The notes beneath the pieces are model-generated. The model saw nothing but the letters and a program-made list of their open reading frames with translations. It did not search any database and was not told the origin of the DNA. A DNA stretch of 64,000 bases, taken from Akebia trifoliata (Eukaryota > Streptophyta > Magnoliopsida > Ranunculales > Lardizabalaceae). Location: NCBI GenBank assembly GCA_017979445.1, contig CM030718.1, positions 23,865,021 to 23,929,020 of the forward strand, given 5' to 3'. Below, piece after piece: positions 12,901 through 22,800 of the stretch; positions within the stretch are counted from its first letter, which is position 1; each line of letters begins with the position of its first letter. The translations under genes and the position numbers were made by a program.

Positions 12901-15900
12901 TGCTGTATCTTGAGTGTCCTTGTTATAAAGAGCAGTGGTTTAAAAAACCTACGCCTCAAGGCATGAGGCGTACACCTCAAGGTGAGGCGTAGGCTTCATG
13001 CCTTGAGGCTTAAGCCTCATCAAACATTAGGGAGGCTTAAGCAAGTGGAATGAGGTGTATGCCTCATGCTTCACACCTCAATATGCACTGAGGCTTACGC
13101 CTCAATAGGTTCGGCAGAACCCAATATCGTGAGTCAAAAAATCAATCTATATTTATTAATTTCTTGCTTTATTTTACATAAATACCCCCCAATGTCGCTT
13201 ATTTACATAACCCTACTAAATAGAAGTGTTTTTTGTCTTCTAAACTTAGATTATCAAGAGATACTCTTAAAATTTCTCTTTGAAACCGTAAAATCTCCCT
13301 ACACCAAGATTTCTTCCTAGAGGCTTCAATATTCATCTGCATTATCCGTGGGTTCCTACAACTTTCTTACAAAGATTGTGATCAAATAGAACCAAGAAAT
13401 CAATGATTTTCTAAGATTTTGAGGTATGTGACTTTTCTATGTACATTCTTAAACTTTGTACCTATTGCATTTGATAGATGAAGAGGATTATGAAGACATA
13501 GAGACAAATCCAAAGGATGATAGAGTAATCCGATATCATGATGATTCTTTGAAAGATGATGGAGATGATTTTTAGTTGTTTTAATTCTTCTCTAGTTTAT
13601 AATAGGGTCTAAAACTTCATTCCTAGCCCTAGAGTAGTTATTTATTTGATGTTTGATACTCAATGAGTGATAATACATTGCTATTTTGCTACTATATTAC
13701 ATTGCCAGTTCCCTACATTTTTAATGTTTAATTTTTATTTGATGCTTGAAGGTTGTTTACTTGTTTTTATATATATATATTTTTTATGAATTTTATATAT
13801 TTTTTAGGATCTTTTTTTAAATTAATTGAGGCTTATACCTCGCCTCAACGCCTCAAGTACGCCTTAGGTACTTTAAAACATTGATTAAGAGTTTGTTCCA
13901 TCGTTTACTACTTCCCTTTTGCCTTGTTCCATCCTCCTACATCCTTCCACCCCTGGTTATCTCCTTCCTTTTGTTCTCCTATAACCTCCTTGTTTTTGCC
14001 TAAGTCATCTTTATTCCTTGTTTGGGCCTCACTAGTGGGTTTTTCTATAGGGTAGTTAGGTTTAGAGTGCCCAAAGGTGCAACAGCTCGAGCATCTGGGG
14101 GGTAACCAATTGTATTCAATTTCAGTGTTTGTCATTTTCCCTTATTCCACACAAAGCTTGAGGCTTTTAGGATGCTCCTCTTCAGCATCTAGTTCCACAC
14201 ACATCTTTGCATAGTTCATTCTTGGGAGTTCTTCCGTAGCGCTGTCCATTAACAATGGTTTTCCAATCCTGTTTGCAATAAAGCTGATAGTATCTGGGTT
14301 CCTGAACTGATTCGGGAAGTTGTAGATCTTGACCCATATTGGTATAGTTGAAGTCTCAAGCTTGTCTAGCTCAATACTCAGCATCCATTCTTTCACCACT
14401 AACATTCTACCTGAGATGAACCAAGGGCCCTGTTGCAAAACTTTTTTGTCTTTCTCCTCACCAAACTTAAAGAAGAAGAGTTTATTCCCTATGGAGAAAA
14501 CTTCTATAGTACCCTTTGGCTTCCAAAGTCTCTCAACAACACTCTTTACCACAACAAACGAGAACTTATGTCCCAAGAAAGGGCCTACTAAGCTACCAGC
14601 TCACTCCTCCTCACCTCTCTTCACCATCTTCTTTGGGCATTTTACTATGGTTTTTATCTTCTCCCTTCTCTGGAGGATAATGCATCTGTCACGCCCAAGG
14701 ATTTGGAATCTGGATTATCCCAAATCCTGAGGGTGAACTAACCTAAAATCCTCAAAAAGCCCAAATATTATATGGATTATTATTTTTTTTTGCCAGAACC
14801 TGATGTAGGACATCCATAATTCTAAGTACTTTGCTGCAAGTATCATATATTCATCCGCTCCTACAATATTATCCATCCTCCATCACACCCAAAAATTAAT
14901 ATCCACATATTTATATTTCACCATCCACATTCTATACGTCTAAACCACATACATAAGATTTAATGGCTACAGAGCACACTAGCTACAATACCCTAGATTG
15001 GTTAATGTAGTATATATCTTTGTTTTTATACAAAACATGGGCCATGATGGCTATTTATACCTCAAAATGTCAAATCCTTCACTTTGGTGCCTACCCAAAC
15101 ACCTATCACGGTCACACCAACTCTGTCTCAGCCGCACTGATATCTGGTTAAAATACCAACCTAAAGAGATGGGCGGTGGGATGATGATTACACGCCCAAC
15201 TAGGTGAGTTGGATGGCCGCAATAATCACTTGTGTCCTAGTTGTCTGTGTTAAACCCACTCGCTCTATATGAATATGAATCGTTATTGGAACATATCGAA
15301 ACATGAAACTCATCTAAAATATAATATTTCTATGGTATGAATCAAATCACCCAAAATATTTTTCAATATGCACTCAACCCACATCTCTTTAATCCAAATT
15401 ATATATCATGTAAATCAAAAGTAAACATGATTCTTTTATGAAAAATCCAAAATTAAAGTCAATTAAATTACTTGATAATGGTTTGAGATTTAGTGGACAA
15501 CTTTGTGTACCAGATGATGCCGGGTTAAAGAATGAGATTTTAGATGAGGCACATCATTCTTGTTATTCTATCCATCATGATAGTACAAAAATGTATCAAA
15601 ATCTACGTAGCAACTATTGGTGGAACAATATGAAGAGGGAGATTGCGCAGTATTTGTCCAGATGTTTAGTGTGTCAACAAGTGAAAATAGAACATCAAAG
15701 GCCAGTTGGTATGTTACAACCATTGCCCATCCCAAAATGGAAATAGGAAACATTACCATGGACTTTGTTATGGGATTACCGAGGACTAGAAGTAATCACG
15801 ATGCAATAAGGGTGATTGTAGATAGATTGACTAAATCAGCCCACTTTTTGGCCATTTGAGCCTCGTATTCTGTGGATAGCTTAGCTAAGCTATATGTTTG

Positions 15901-18900
15901 GGAGATTGTGAAGTTACACAGGGTACCAGTGACCATCGTTTCAGATGGAGATCCGAGGATCACTTTTCGATTTTGGCAAAGTTTACAAGAGGCCATGGGA
16001 ACAAAGCTAGAGTTCAATATAGCTCTCCATCCACAAACGGATGGGCAAACTGAAAGAACCAATCAAATATTAGAAGATGTGCTCAAAGCTTGCATCCTAG
16101 AGTTTAAATGTAATTGGGAAAAACACTTGCCTGTGATAGAATTTGCTTACAATAACAGCTACCAATCGAGTATTGGAATGGCACCCTATGAAGCTCTTTA
16201 TGGGAGGAGTTGCAGATCACCAATTTGTTGGGATGAGATAGGAGAAAGAAAACTTCTTGGGTCATAGTTAGTACAAGGGTCTACAGAGAAGGTTAGAATT
16301 ATCTGAGATCCCTACGAGTTGCTTAAAGTAGGCAGAAAAGTTATGCAGATAATCAGATGAGAGATTTAGAGTTTCAGATTGGAGATCATGTGTTTCGAAG
16401 ATATCTCCTTCAAAGGGAATCATGAGATTTGGAAAGAAAGGGAAGTTGAGACCAAGGTTTATTGGACCTTTTGAGGTCCTAGAAAGAGTAGGAGAAGTTG
16501 CTTACAGGGTTGCATTGCCTCTGCAACTCATTGGTATTCATGACGTATTCCATGTGTCTATGCTAAGAAAATACGAACCAGATCCGTCCCATATCATAGT
16601 TTATGAGCCAATGCAAATTCGAGATGACTTATCATATATAGAGCAACCAGTTCAAATTTTAGATTGGAAAGAGCAAACTTTGAGGACCAAATCGATTCCA
16701 TTGGTCAAAGTTCTCTGGCAGAATCACACATGAGAAGAAGCTACTTGGGAATGAGAAGATGAAGTCAGAGAAACGTATCCCCATCTCTTCAATAACTAGG
16801 CATGTAAATTTAGAGGACTAAATTTCTTTTTTTGGGGGGGGGGGAGGTAAATGTAATGACCCGAACCCAACAATTTTCAAATATGAAGTTAAATGTAATT
16901 AAAACATTTGATTTAGCCTATAAGATTATAATATCATAGTTAATAATAATGATAACAAATGATAATTTATTGAGAAATTATCTAGATTTTTAATATTTTA
17001 TATGTTATAATAAAAGTATGTGATATTTGGATAACTTATAGTAAGGTAATGAATGTAGTGTACATAAACAACATAGCATGTCTCATTATTAGTTAATATA
17101 TTTAAATGCAAGAAATTGCTCACACATAAAATAAATATTAATTAATTATTATCTTAAACTAAGTATCAACTTACTAATTAATTAATTAGGATTGGATGTA
17201 ATTAGAATGACATTCAAATGTGGAGGGTTTAGGTATTATTAAATTAAAGAATGTAAATAGGGTTTAAAGTGAAGTTGATGAGAGAAAGGGGTTGTAAGTA
17301 AAATAGGGTATGAATTGTCATTGTGAGGTGAATTGGGGGAGTTAGTGGTGTGTGGACTCTACCACCTTTATCTTACTTAACACCCAAAGAATTGAGTCTT
17401 AGATCCATTCTCTTTGAAGCAAAACAGAAAAAAAAAATAAGAAAGGAAGGAAGGAAAGGAGAAGAGGGAAAAAGGAAAAACTAGAGAGGATAGGAAAGAG
17501 ATTGGAGAAGAAGACAGGAGGGAAACCGAGCCAAGCCAAGCCAACAGAGAAAATGAAAAGAAGAAAGAAAGAAAAGGAAAAGAACACGTTAGGGTTTGGA
17601 AAGCCGCAAAAATTGGAAGAATATTACAACACTGACTCTATTTGCGAATCTGGTATGTCGAATTTCCTTAATTAGAGTTATTTTATCGATTATTACTTCG
17701 AAATTTTAGGAAAATGTTGTAAGTTAGATTTGTTTTAAGAATTCTATCATTTCCCTATTATTAGGAAATCTGGTGGTATTTGGGTGATAGAATAGAAAGA
17801 AAAAAAGAAGAATAATAGGAAGTCAAATAATTTAATTGACTTTAGTTTTGGATTTTTCATAAACAAATCAAGGATGAGAGGATGAAGTTGATTTTTCAAA
17901 TAATCTTCTGAATCATTCTGGTTCTCCACGATTTCAATCCCTTCCAGTTGTGTCCACCCCAGTCCAGTTTCATCACTCCATCTCTTCTCTAGCAATCAGA
18001 TGTCCAGATCAGGCCTCTCCTCCATCATCTTTTTGGTGAAAAAAAAGCAGCAGCAGAAGTTAATACTGCTTGGATGAATCTTAACCATCTGATTGAGAGC
18101 CTTCACGGAAACTTATACAGGCTACAATCTATAATTACCGGTCTCCAAATAAAAAATAGCATCCAAGGTTATCCATCTGGAATATCCAAATCCTGGGCCA
18201 TCTCTTGGATCGCTATGAACAAATTTCACACTTTTTGGACGTTGGATCATCCTCACTGTATGTTTAATTTGGTAGTTGATATTGTATCTAGCACATGGTT
18301 AGGATATCAATGCAAGATATTTTGTACTTGGCCAATCCAGTTGTTCGCTTACCCTTTGGACTGTCCAGATTCAGGTCCATGTGTCCCACATGTCACAAAT
18401 TCATGCATGAACAAAGGCTGGACTTTTGATCGAGGAAATATATATATTTTCTTTTGATGAACCAAGTTTCACAATCTAGATTCTGGATCATCCTTACCAT
18501 CTACGTAAGTGCCTTCATTTGCAAGGAATAATGCATGTTAAATTTTCGTGCTTCATGTATTGAGCGCGGTTAGGATATCCAATAAAGGATGATTTTTGGT
18601 CCTTGGCCAATCAAGATGCTCTCTTAACCATTAAACAGCTAAAATTGCCTTTGTGGTAGCGTTAGTCTTCACCTCCAAGTTGAGTTTGTCACACCATACA
18701 AAAATGCTGTATCGATTCGTGTGTGCAAAGACGTGATTGGATCTTGTGTTTGAATGTTAAGATGCTGATAGTGAATACATTTTTAGTAGTACTGTTCTTT
18801 GTAAAATAAATTGGCTCTATTTACAGTTCATGTAACCACTATAACCAAAAAAATCCCACTCTAATATTAGAAGATAGAAGCTGAAGTGTTGGCTCGACAA

Positions 18901-19703
18901 AACTATGGAAGAAGAGTCAGATTGTATGTAAATTGAATGAATAACAGGAACAAATTTATAATTATAAAGACTATATTACGTAATGATGCTAAAAAAATGT
19001 AAAAGATAAAAGAAAAAAGCAAAAAAGAAAAGAAGAAATTATGCAATTCTCATAAGCCATATGCCATAGTCAAAATGTGCACATCTCATAAGATACGAGC
19101 CTTTTCGATGCCTCTTTGGGTAAGACACAAGTCTTTTGTAGAAAAGAACCCTATCATTAAATCTTCGAGGCATTTTATCAGAGTTGCACCTTGAGTCGAG
19201 CCTCAAGGCGGAAGGAAGCCTCCAGACTCTGCAAACATTGTTGAACCTATTTCTTAATTTTGATGTAGTAGTCTTGTAGGTTATCTAATGTTTTACATGA
19301 CTTGCTGATATTTAGTAGATTTCTAAAACTTGTGGATGACTTCTTTGGCTTTTTCCAGATCAGACATTGCTTGGAAAGATGCCAAGTATGCTCAGATATG
19401 GGAGTATCTTCGGGATGAATTTGAATTGACTCAAAGATTTGCAAGCCTTGATTTTAAGTTAAAGTTTGTGGAGGTAGATTGGCTTTTTACTAATTTCACT
19501 TTTTGGGACTTTTTACCATTAGTTTTTTGCTTTTTTAAATGCGTTTCGAACTTTCTTTGCAGCATAATATCCGCTTTTTACAAGAAATTCTTCAAAATAG
19601 GAAATCAGATTTTCTGGAATGGCTTATTATTATCCTGATAGGAGCTGAGATTCTCATCTCTGTTTATGATATTGCCCATAAGTCAGCAATAACTTCGCTA
19701 TAA
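2652..19703 (+). CDS. DUF155/RMND1 family protein (RRG/RRL-like), 3' part
   Basis: Five in-frame exons: 2652-2811, 6807-6955, 7050-7201, 19359-19473 and 19563-19703 (stop TAA 19701-19703), all with GT...AG borders and matching phases, giving 238 C-terminal residues. Recognisable DUF155 blocks include [52 protein letters not shown] and [21 protein letters not shown] single hydrophobic segment ([15 protein letters not shown]) lies near the C terminus, as is usual for the family. Yeast Sif2/Sif3, human RMND1 and Arabidopsis RRG/RRL are related; the known members act in mitochondria, RMND1 in mitochondrial translation. I cannot tell RRG from RRL. The 5' exons and any targeting peptide lie left of the window. 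Introns are 3995, 94, 12157 and 89 nt; the 12-kb one is full of transposons, yet the flanking exons remain intact and in phase. A small 3'UTR intron (donor near 19720, acceptor near 19787) is possible but unproven. Confidence 0.88.
3199..3564. mobile_element. Hairpin MITE H1, inserted in a TA microsatellite
   Basis: A nearly perfect 366-bp foldback. The ends GGGTAGCGTTCAATGGC and GCCATTGAACGTGACCC pair, and the internal arms GATGATCTC/GAGATCATC and AATGGGCTGATTTTTGGTGA pair repeatedly. Both sides are (TA)n. The terminal TIR and TA flanks suggest a TA-targeting DNA transposon (Tc1/mariner type) or another foldback family. There is no coding capacity. It lies in the 4-kb first visible DUF155 intron. 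Confidence 0.75.
3580..3952. mobile_element. Hairpin MITE H2, next to H1
   Basis: A 373-bp foldback immediately after the TA tract that bounds H1. It shares with H1 the middle segment GTCCATTTTTTGTAAAC and the GGTGAGGATGATCTC / GAGATCATCCTCAC stems, but has different outer ends (GGTCACGTTCCATGG and GGATCCTGATCC). It is followed by (TA)n and (TG)n tracts. Confidence 0.7.
3953..6806. other. Remainder of a DUF155 intron: simple repeats and RTE-like tail
   Basis: Starts with (TA)n/(TG)n (3953-3984). Positions about 4620-4720 resemble the 3' tail of a plant RTE/TS-type retroposon read from the other strand (ATCATCATTGAAGCC then CCCCAAAAAGTTGGGATTG). A purine-rich AT stretch runs 4730-5130, and a (CAC)n tract lies at 6198-6226. 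The long frames in 5662-6443 have no family-like motifs and I do not call genes. The intron ends at the acceptor AG 6805-6806. Confidence 0.5.
7202..7772. other. DUF155 intron sequence left of the LINE
   Basis: Host intron start (donor at 7202) up to the T tract at about 7773, which marks the 3' poly-A of the minus-strand LINE. No feature was recognised. Confidence 0.5.
7835..8410 (-). pseudogene. LINE RNase H domain
   Basis: C-terminal RNase H of the L1 ORF2, open for 191 codons. It has the first strand with a [14 protein letters not shown] block, the helix [13 protein letters not shown], the [11 protein letters not shown] block and the ending [14 protein letters not shown] typical of plant L1 RNase H. 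The first catalytic aspartate of the LNxDGS motif is Asn here (LNSNGS, codon at 8294-8296), so it is probably inactive. Confidence 0.8.
8541..9186 (-). pseudogene. LINE zf-RVT region
   Basis: Two overlapping frames (9186-8806 and 8756-8541) with the conserved zf-RVT region: [17 protein letters not shown], then [17 protein letters not shown], then the [16 protein letters not shown] block. This is the zinc-binding C-terminal part of plant L1 reverse transcriptases. It is broken by at least one frameshift near 8780-8810. Confidence 0.75.
9241..10587 (-). pseudogene. LINE reverse transcriptase
   Basis: Two frames. 10587-10369 has [21 protein letters not shown], the RT N-terminal motif. 10350-9241 (369 codons) has [30 protein letters not shown], the catalytic [10 protein letters not shown], and [15 protein letters not shown] frameshift near 10360 separates them. 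The YADD-equivalent FADD is intact, but the element as a whole is broken. Confidence 0.88.
10761..11342. mobile_element. Solo LTR (582 bp) with 5-bp target duplication
   Basis: Begins TGTCATGG and ends CCGTTACA (TG...CA), flanked on both sides by CACTG (10756-10760 and 11343-11347). It separates the LINE endonuclease part from the reverse transcriptase part and is visibly more GC-rich than its surroundings. No internal retrotransposon genes are present, so it is a solo LTR left by LTR-LTR recombination. Its orientation and superfamily are not known. Confidence 0.8.
11348..12396 (-). pseudogene. LINE ORF2 endonuclease region
   Basis: ORF2 starts with [20 protein letters not shown] (ATG 12394-12396), the usual opening of plant L1 AP-endonucleases. 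It continues in 12067-11744 with the [20 protein letters not shown] and [10 protein letters not shown] blocks (catalytic D and H near the SDH motif), then 11607-11348 ([20 protein letters not shown]). The start codon overlaps the ORF1 stop as ATGA. Frames are interrupted near 12100 and 11700. Confidence 0.85.
12393..12932 (-). pseudogene. LINE ORF1, C-terminal part
   Basis: Low-complexity charged frames 12853-12593 and 12632-12393, ending in a TGA that overlaps the ORF2 ATG. It is separated from the ORF1 zinc-knuckle and DUF4283 parts by the hAT insertion at 12933-13883. Confidence 0.65.
12933..13883. mobile_element. Non-autonomous hAT element (951 bp)
   Basis: Ends CAGTGGTTTAAAA and (reverse complement) CAATGTTTTAAAG are followed by subterminal GCCTCAAGGC-type repeats on both sides. 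It is flanked by an 8-bp duplication with one mismatch (ATAAAGAG 12925-12932, ATTAAGAG 13884-13891), the length typical of hAT. At about 13480-13575 an acidic frame ending in a stop (KDDGDDF then TAG), preceded by an intron-like sequence, may be a leftover transposase C terminus. That last point is inference. Confidence 0.75.
13908..14576 (-). pseudogene. LINE ORF1: DUF4283 and zinc knuckle
   Basis: 14576-14142 matches the DUF4283 domain of plant L1 ORF1 ([49 protein letters not shown]). 14135-13908 carries the following CCHC-type knuckle, but its last Cys is Tyr ([14 protein letters not shown]). ORF1 proteins of this kind bind the element RNA. A stop separates the two pieces. Confidence 0.8.
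14692..15437 (+). mobile_element. LTR fragment of a gypsy-type element
   Basis: Starts TGTCACGCCCAAGG and continues with GAGGGTGAACTAACCT and GCCAGAACCTGATGTAGG, an arrangement I know from the start of Tekay/Del-type LTRs. It differs from the LTR that begins at 16852, so it comes from another element. It abuts the LINE 5' end on the left and the integrase remnant on the right. Confidence 0.55.
15438..16851 (+). pseudogene. Ty3/gypsy (Tekay-like chromovirus) integrase remnant
   Basis: Frames in order: zinc-binding region (15438-15746, [18 protein letters not shown]...CLVCQQV), integrase core pieces (15750-16267: [69 protein letters not shown]) and the C-terminal/chromodomain-like part (16422-16733: [32 protein letters not shown]). 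A nonsense change sits at the usual KW-W-E position (TAG near 15744), with further stops at 15857, 16266 and 16735. A G-rich polypurine tract (16834-16847) precedes the 3' LTR. Gag, protease and RT are absent. Confidence 0.88.
16852..17827 (+). mobile_element. 3' LTR (partial) of the gypsy remnant
   Basis: Begins TGTAATGACCCGAACCC directly after the polypurine tract, as in Tekay LTRs. It contains a long AT-rich U3 and then a purine-rich run (17420-17590). The right end is not clear: by 17828 the sequence turns into an inverted copy of the integrase linker (see findings), so the LTR may be truncated. Confidence 0.6.
17867..19358. repeat. DUF155 intron: diverged dispersed repeats
   Basis: Positions about 18240-18390 and 18480-18640 share short blocks in the same order (GGATCATCCT, GGTTAGGATATC, TTGGCCAATC), so they are two old copies of one repeat. 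18950-19040 is A-rich. The stretch ends at the acceptor AG 19357-19358. No gene is seen. Confidence 0.5.
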
Positions 19704-19986
19704 ATTTGAAGATGGATAAAGGTAATCAAATTTAAGTTTTAAGAGTTGTCGTATTTAAACATCTATCAATTTTTGCTGATCTTTGCAGCCCATCATTCAT
19801 GTCTTTTAGTTGCAACTGGTCGCTACTCTTTGCTGCCCATCAAGTTGTAAATATTTCTACGTTGAATTAGTAAAAGCTGTATAAGTTACACTCTCAGCTG
19901 TATTTGCAATTTTGCAACCATTTTTTTGTTCGTATTATTTTATAACAATTCAAAGGGCATATGCATTGCATTTCAGTCATTTTCTG

Positions 19987-20210
19987 TTATAAATTTCTTT
20001 TGCACGCTTGAGGAAAGAAATTCTGCATTGATTTGGAGAACAATTTTATCCAACAACAACGACGACAAAGTCTCATCCCAAAGATTTGGGATTGGTTAAA
20101 ATGAATACTGTTACTCCATTCCACTCTATCTAAAACCAAGTCTTCTATTATTGAGAGTGAGTTCATATTATCCCACCACGTTTTTTTGGATCTTCGTGGC
20201 ATTCTTTTTA
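19987..20210 (-). pseudogene. RTE-type LINE fragment, C-terminal end and tail
   Basis: On the minus strand 20202-20046 reads PRRSKKTWWDNMN...LVLDRVEWSNSIHF, matching the ending common to plant RTE ORFs (RPKKTW...ALDRxEWRxRIH). It is followed by a (TTG)n-like tail, seen as CAACAACAACGACGACAA at 20053-20070. It lies just downstream of the DUF155 gene. Confidence 0.65.
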
Positions 20211-20267
20211 GATCTTCAATTTCAAGGAGAAAGATGATACTTGTACGATATAATTACTTCTATGGGA

Positions 20268-20620
20268 CATGTTTGGCAGCCCACATCAGGGAGAGCACGT
20301 TGGGAGCCAAAATTTATCTTATATCGGTTAAAAGCTTTGGATTGGGCTGATTTTTTGTGGAGTGATCATTCTCACGAAAAATTGGCCCAATCTGAAATTT
20401 CTAACCCCATCAAAGGTGGTTTACAGGCAATTCTGCAATTTTGTAAACCACTGTTGATGGGGTTAGATGTTTCAAAATGTCCTGATTTTTTTTATGAGGA
20501 TGATTTTGTCACCATAGTGATGAACCTCACAAAAAATATCCCAATCCCAAACTTTTTGAACTTATATAAGACAAATTTTGGTTCTCAACATTGTCTCCCT
20601 AGCGTGGGCTGCTGAGAGGG
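20268..20620. mobile_element. Hairpin MITE H3, related to H1/H2
   Basis: A foldback of about 350 bp whose inner part matches H1 and H2 (GGTTTACA/TGTAAACC, CTAACCCCATCAAAGG / GATGGGGTTAGA, GGGCTGATTTTTTGTG). Its outer arms pair as CAAAATTTATCTTATAT with TATAAGACAAATTTTG. The flanks are not TA repeats. Ends are approximate. Confidence 0.55.
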
Positions 20621-21654
20621 GTCTTACTTCTTACTTCTATGCGGTGCAATGCTCCGAAAACAAGAATGATGCTGCAGCATCTTCACATGTTAGCGGGGTG
20701 GGGCCTAATGAGACCATTCCTGTCTGGAGAGTTAAGAAGCTGGGATAACAGCCGACATGATGGCCATCCGAGTGCGATTTTGTTGATGGGCATATTGTTG
20801 ACGCATAGTGACTGCGCAATCCTATTGGAGGATTGCTTGGAATTTTTTTGTTGCAGCCCCTCCATTTTAATTTTGCTTAAATCCTTGTACTCTTTATTAA
20901 TTAAATTCAAATCCTTACACCGAACATTTTCAATTGAAATAGTGAAACACTTGTCTGACTATCGTAATAAGATTTTAGTCCTTACTAAGGGTCTTTTTAC
21001 TCTTTTGGATAATCACATCACCAGTGCAACATTACCAGTCATCTAAATTTTGTCGAAAGCCTCGGATCAAAAAATTAAAATTTAAGAATCAATTTTTTTT
21101 TAGTTTGATGTAAGTTTTTGAAAATTACCGAACTTCCAAATAATTTCTAAATTTAAAATTGAAATACAACGGTGAAAAATAACTTTTTTGGGGATTTATT
21201 TTTCTAAAGTTCATATACTTTTGTCCTCAACAATATTAAAGCATCCAATTATGTTTTTGGATGCCAAGGTTAGTAAAAGACAGTAAAATATTGTAAAGAA
21301 GCATTTTTCCTACTAACTTAATAAGATTTGAAATCTTACTAAGGATCATTGAGTTCAAATGGATTACCAAATTGGTAAATTCAAAACTAAGGTTTTTGAT
21401 CCTGAAAAAAAAAAAAAAAAAAAAAAATTTATGAAGAAAAAACTATATTTTTTTTAATGAAAGATGATTTCCTCGAAAAATTTAGATAAAACAAATAATG
21501 AATGAAAAATATTTTTCTAATTAACCTGCAAAAATAAAAGGAGGTGTTTCAACTTTTTACCATGAGAGATATTTTAAGAGAGGGTTTATTGAAACCCCAA
21601 CTTTAACTTATTACATCCCAATTACTTAAATTAATTATCACACCCCAATTAAAG

Positions 21655-22540
21655 ATCAAAACATACTTTTCAAATATTACTAAGGTTTGCCTCTAATTAC
21701 AATCTCAACCGAATAAAATATTATACCACTCATTCAAATAATTTCAATAGTTTTTGTATAATTAGAAAAAATGTTCATATAAAATCTTAAACCTAAAACA
21801 AAAGAATCTAAGAAAAAAAAATGAGAATTTCTATTGGCACCCCAACCTTTACTTATTCTCAACCATTCACCAATTTTCTTTATTTATTACTGAGGTTTGC
21901 CTCTAATTATAATCTCAACAAAATAAAATATTATAACACTCATTCAAATAATTTCAATAGTTTTTTATAATTAAAAAAAATGTTCATATAAAATCTTAAA
22001 AGTAAAACAAAAGAATTTAAGAAAAATAAAATGAGAGTTTCTATTGGCACCCAAAATTTTACTTATTCTTAATCATTTACCTATTTTCTTTATTAATTAC
22101 TAAGGTTTGCCTCTAATTACAATATCAACCGAATAAAATATTATAGCACTCATTTAAACAATTTCAGTAGTTTTTTACAATTAAAAAAAAGGTTCATATA
22201 AAATCTTAAACCTAAAACAAAAAAAATCTAAGAAAAAAAATGAGTTTTTATTGGCACCCCAACTTTTACTTATTCTCAACTATTCACCTAGTTTCTTTAT
22301 TTATTACTAAGGTTTGCCTCAAATTACAATCTCAACATAATAAAATACTATAGCACTCATTCAAATAATTTTAATAGTTTTTTACTATTAAAAAAATGTT
22401 CATTTAAAATTCTAAACCCAAAACAAAAAAATCTAAGCAAAAAGAAAAGAAAAAAAATGAGAGAGTTTCTATTGGCACATCAACTTTTACTTATTCTCAA
22501 CCAGTCAATTGTTTTCTTTATTTTTAATTGGGGAGTAATA
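21655..22540. repeat. Tandem array 1, ~210-bp unit, about 4 copies
   Basis: The marker TAAGGTTTGCCTC recurs at 21681, 21891, 22101 and 22308 (periods 210, 210, 207). Each unit also contains TTCTATTGGCACCC, TTATTCTCAACCATTCACC, AAAATATTATA and TTCATATAAAATCTTAAA. A partial fifth unit ends near 22530. There is no coding content. Confidence 0.9.
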
Positions 22541-22800
22541 AGAAAAAATTGAGGTGCCAATAACACCTATCTTAAAATATCTCTCATAGTAAAAAGTAGA
22601 AAAATCTCATTTTATTTTTGCAGGTTAATTAGAAAAATATTTTTCATTCGTTATTATTTTTTTATTTTTTATTTTTTTTATCTGAATTTTCAAGGAAATC
22701 ATTTTCATTCAAAAAACATAATTTGTTTTACATAAATTACTTTTTTGAATTTGTTTTCATAATTGAAACCCTTGGTATTTGATTGCCAATTTGGTAATAG
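22541..22800. repeat. Truncated second copy of the right arm
   Basis: AATAACACCTATCTTAAAAT through TTGATTGCCAATTTGGTAAT repeats the inner 250 bp of the right arm (25282-25532) in the same orientation. It breaks off exactly where GGTGGTGTGCAACTAGT begins. Confidence 0.75.

Larger units (their letters stand above)
7773..14690 (-). mobile_element. L1-type LINE with RNase H, degenerate, interrupted twice
   Basis: A long plant L1 in antisense inside the 12-kb DUF155 intron. ORF1 pieces are a DUF4283 domain (14576-14142) and a zinc-knuckle region (14135-13908). ORF2 pieces are an AP-endonuclease start (12396-12154), more endonuclease (12067-11744), reverse transcriptase (10587-9241), a zf-RVT region (9186-8541) and RNase H (8410-7835). 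Stops and frameshifts separate them. A solo LTR (10761-11342) and a hAT element (12933-13883) are inserted in it. The 3' end is marked by a T tract near 7773-7786 on the + strand. The 5' end stops near 14690 against an LTR sequence. Confidence 0.88.

Noticed and set aside
12381..12992. 203-codon + strand frame with hydrophobic stretches
   Set aside because: Antisense of the charged, Lys/Glu-rich LINE ORF1 tail; the hydrophobic look is the mirror of that composition.
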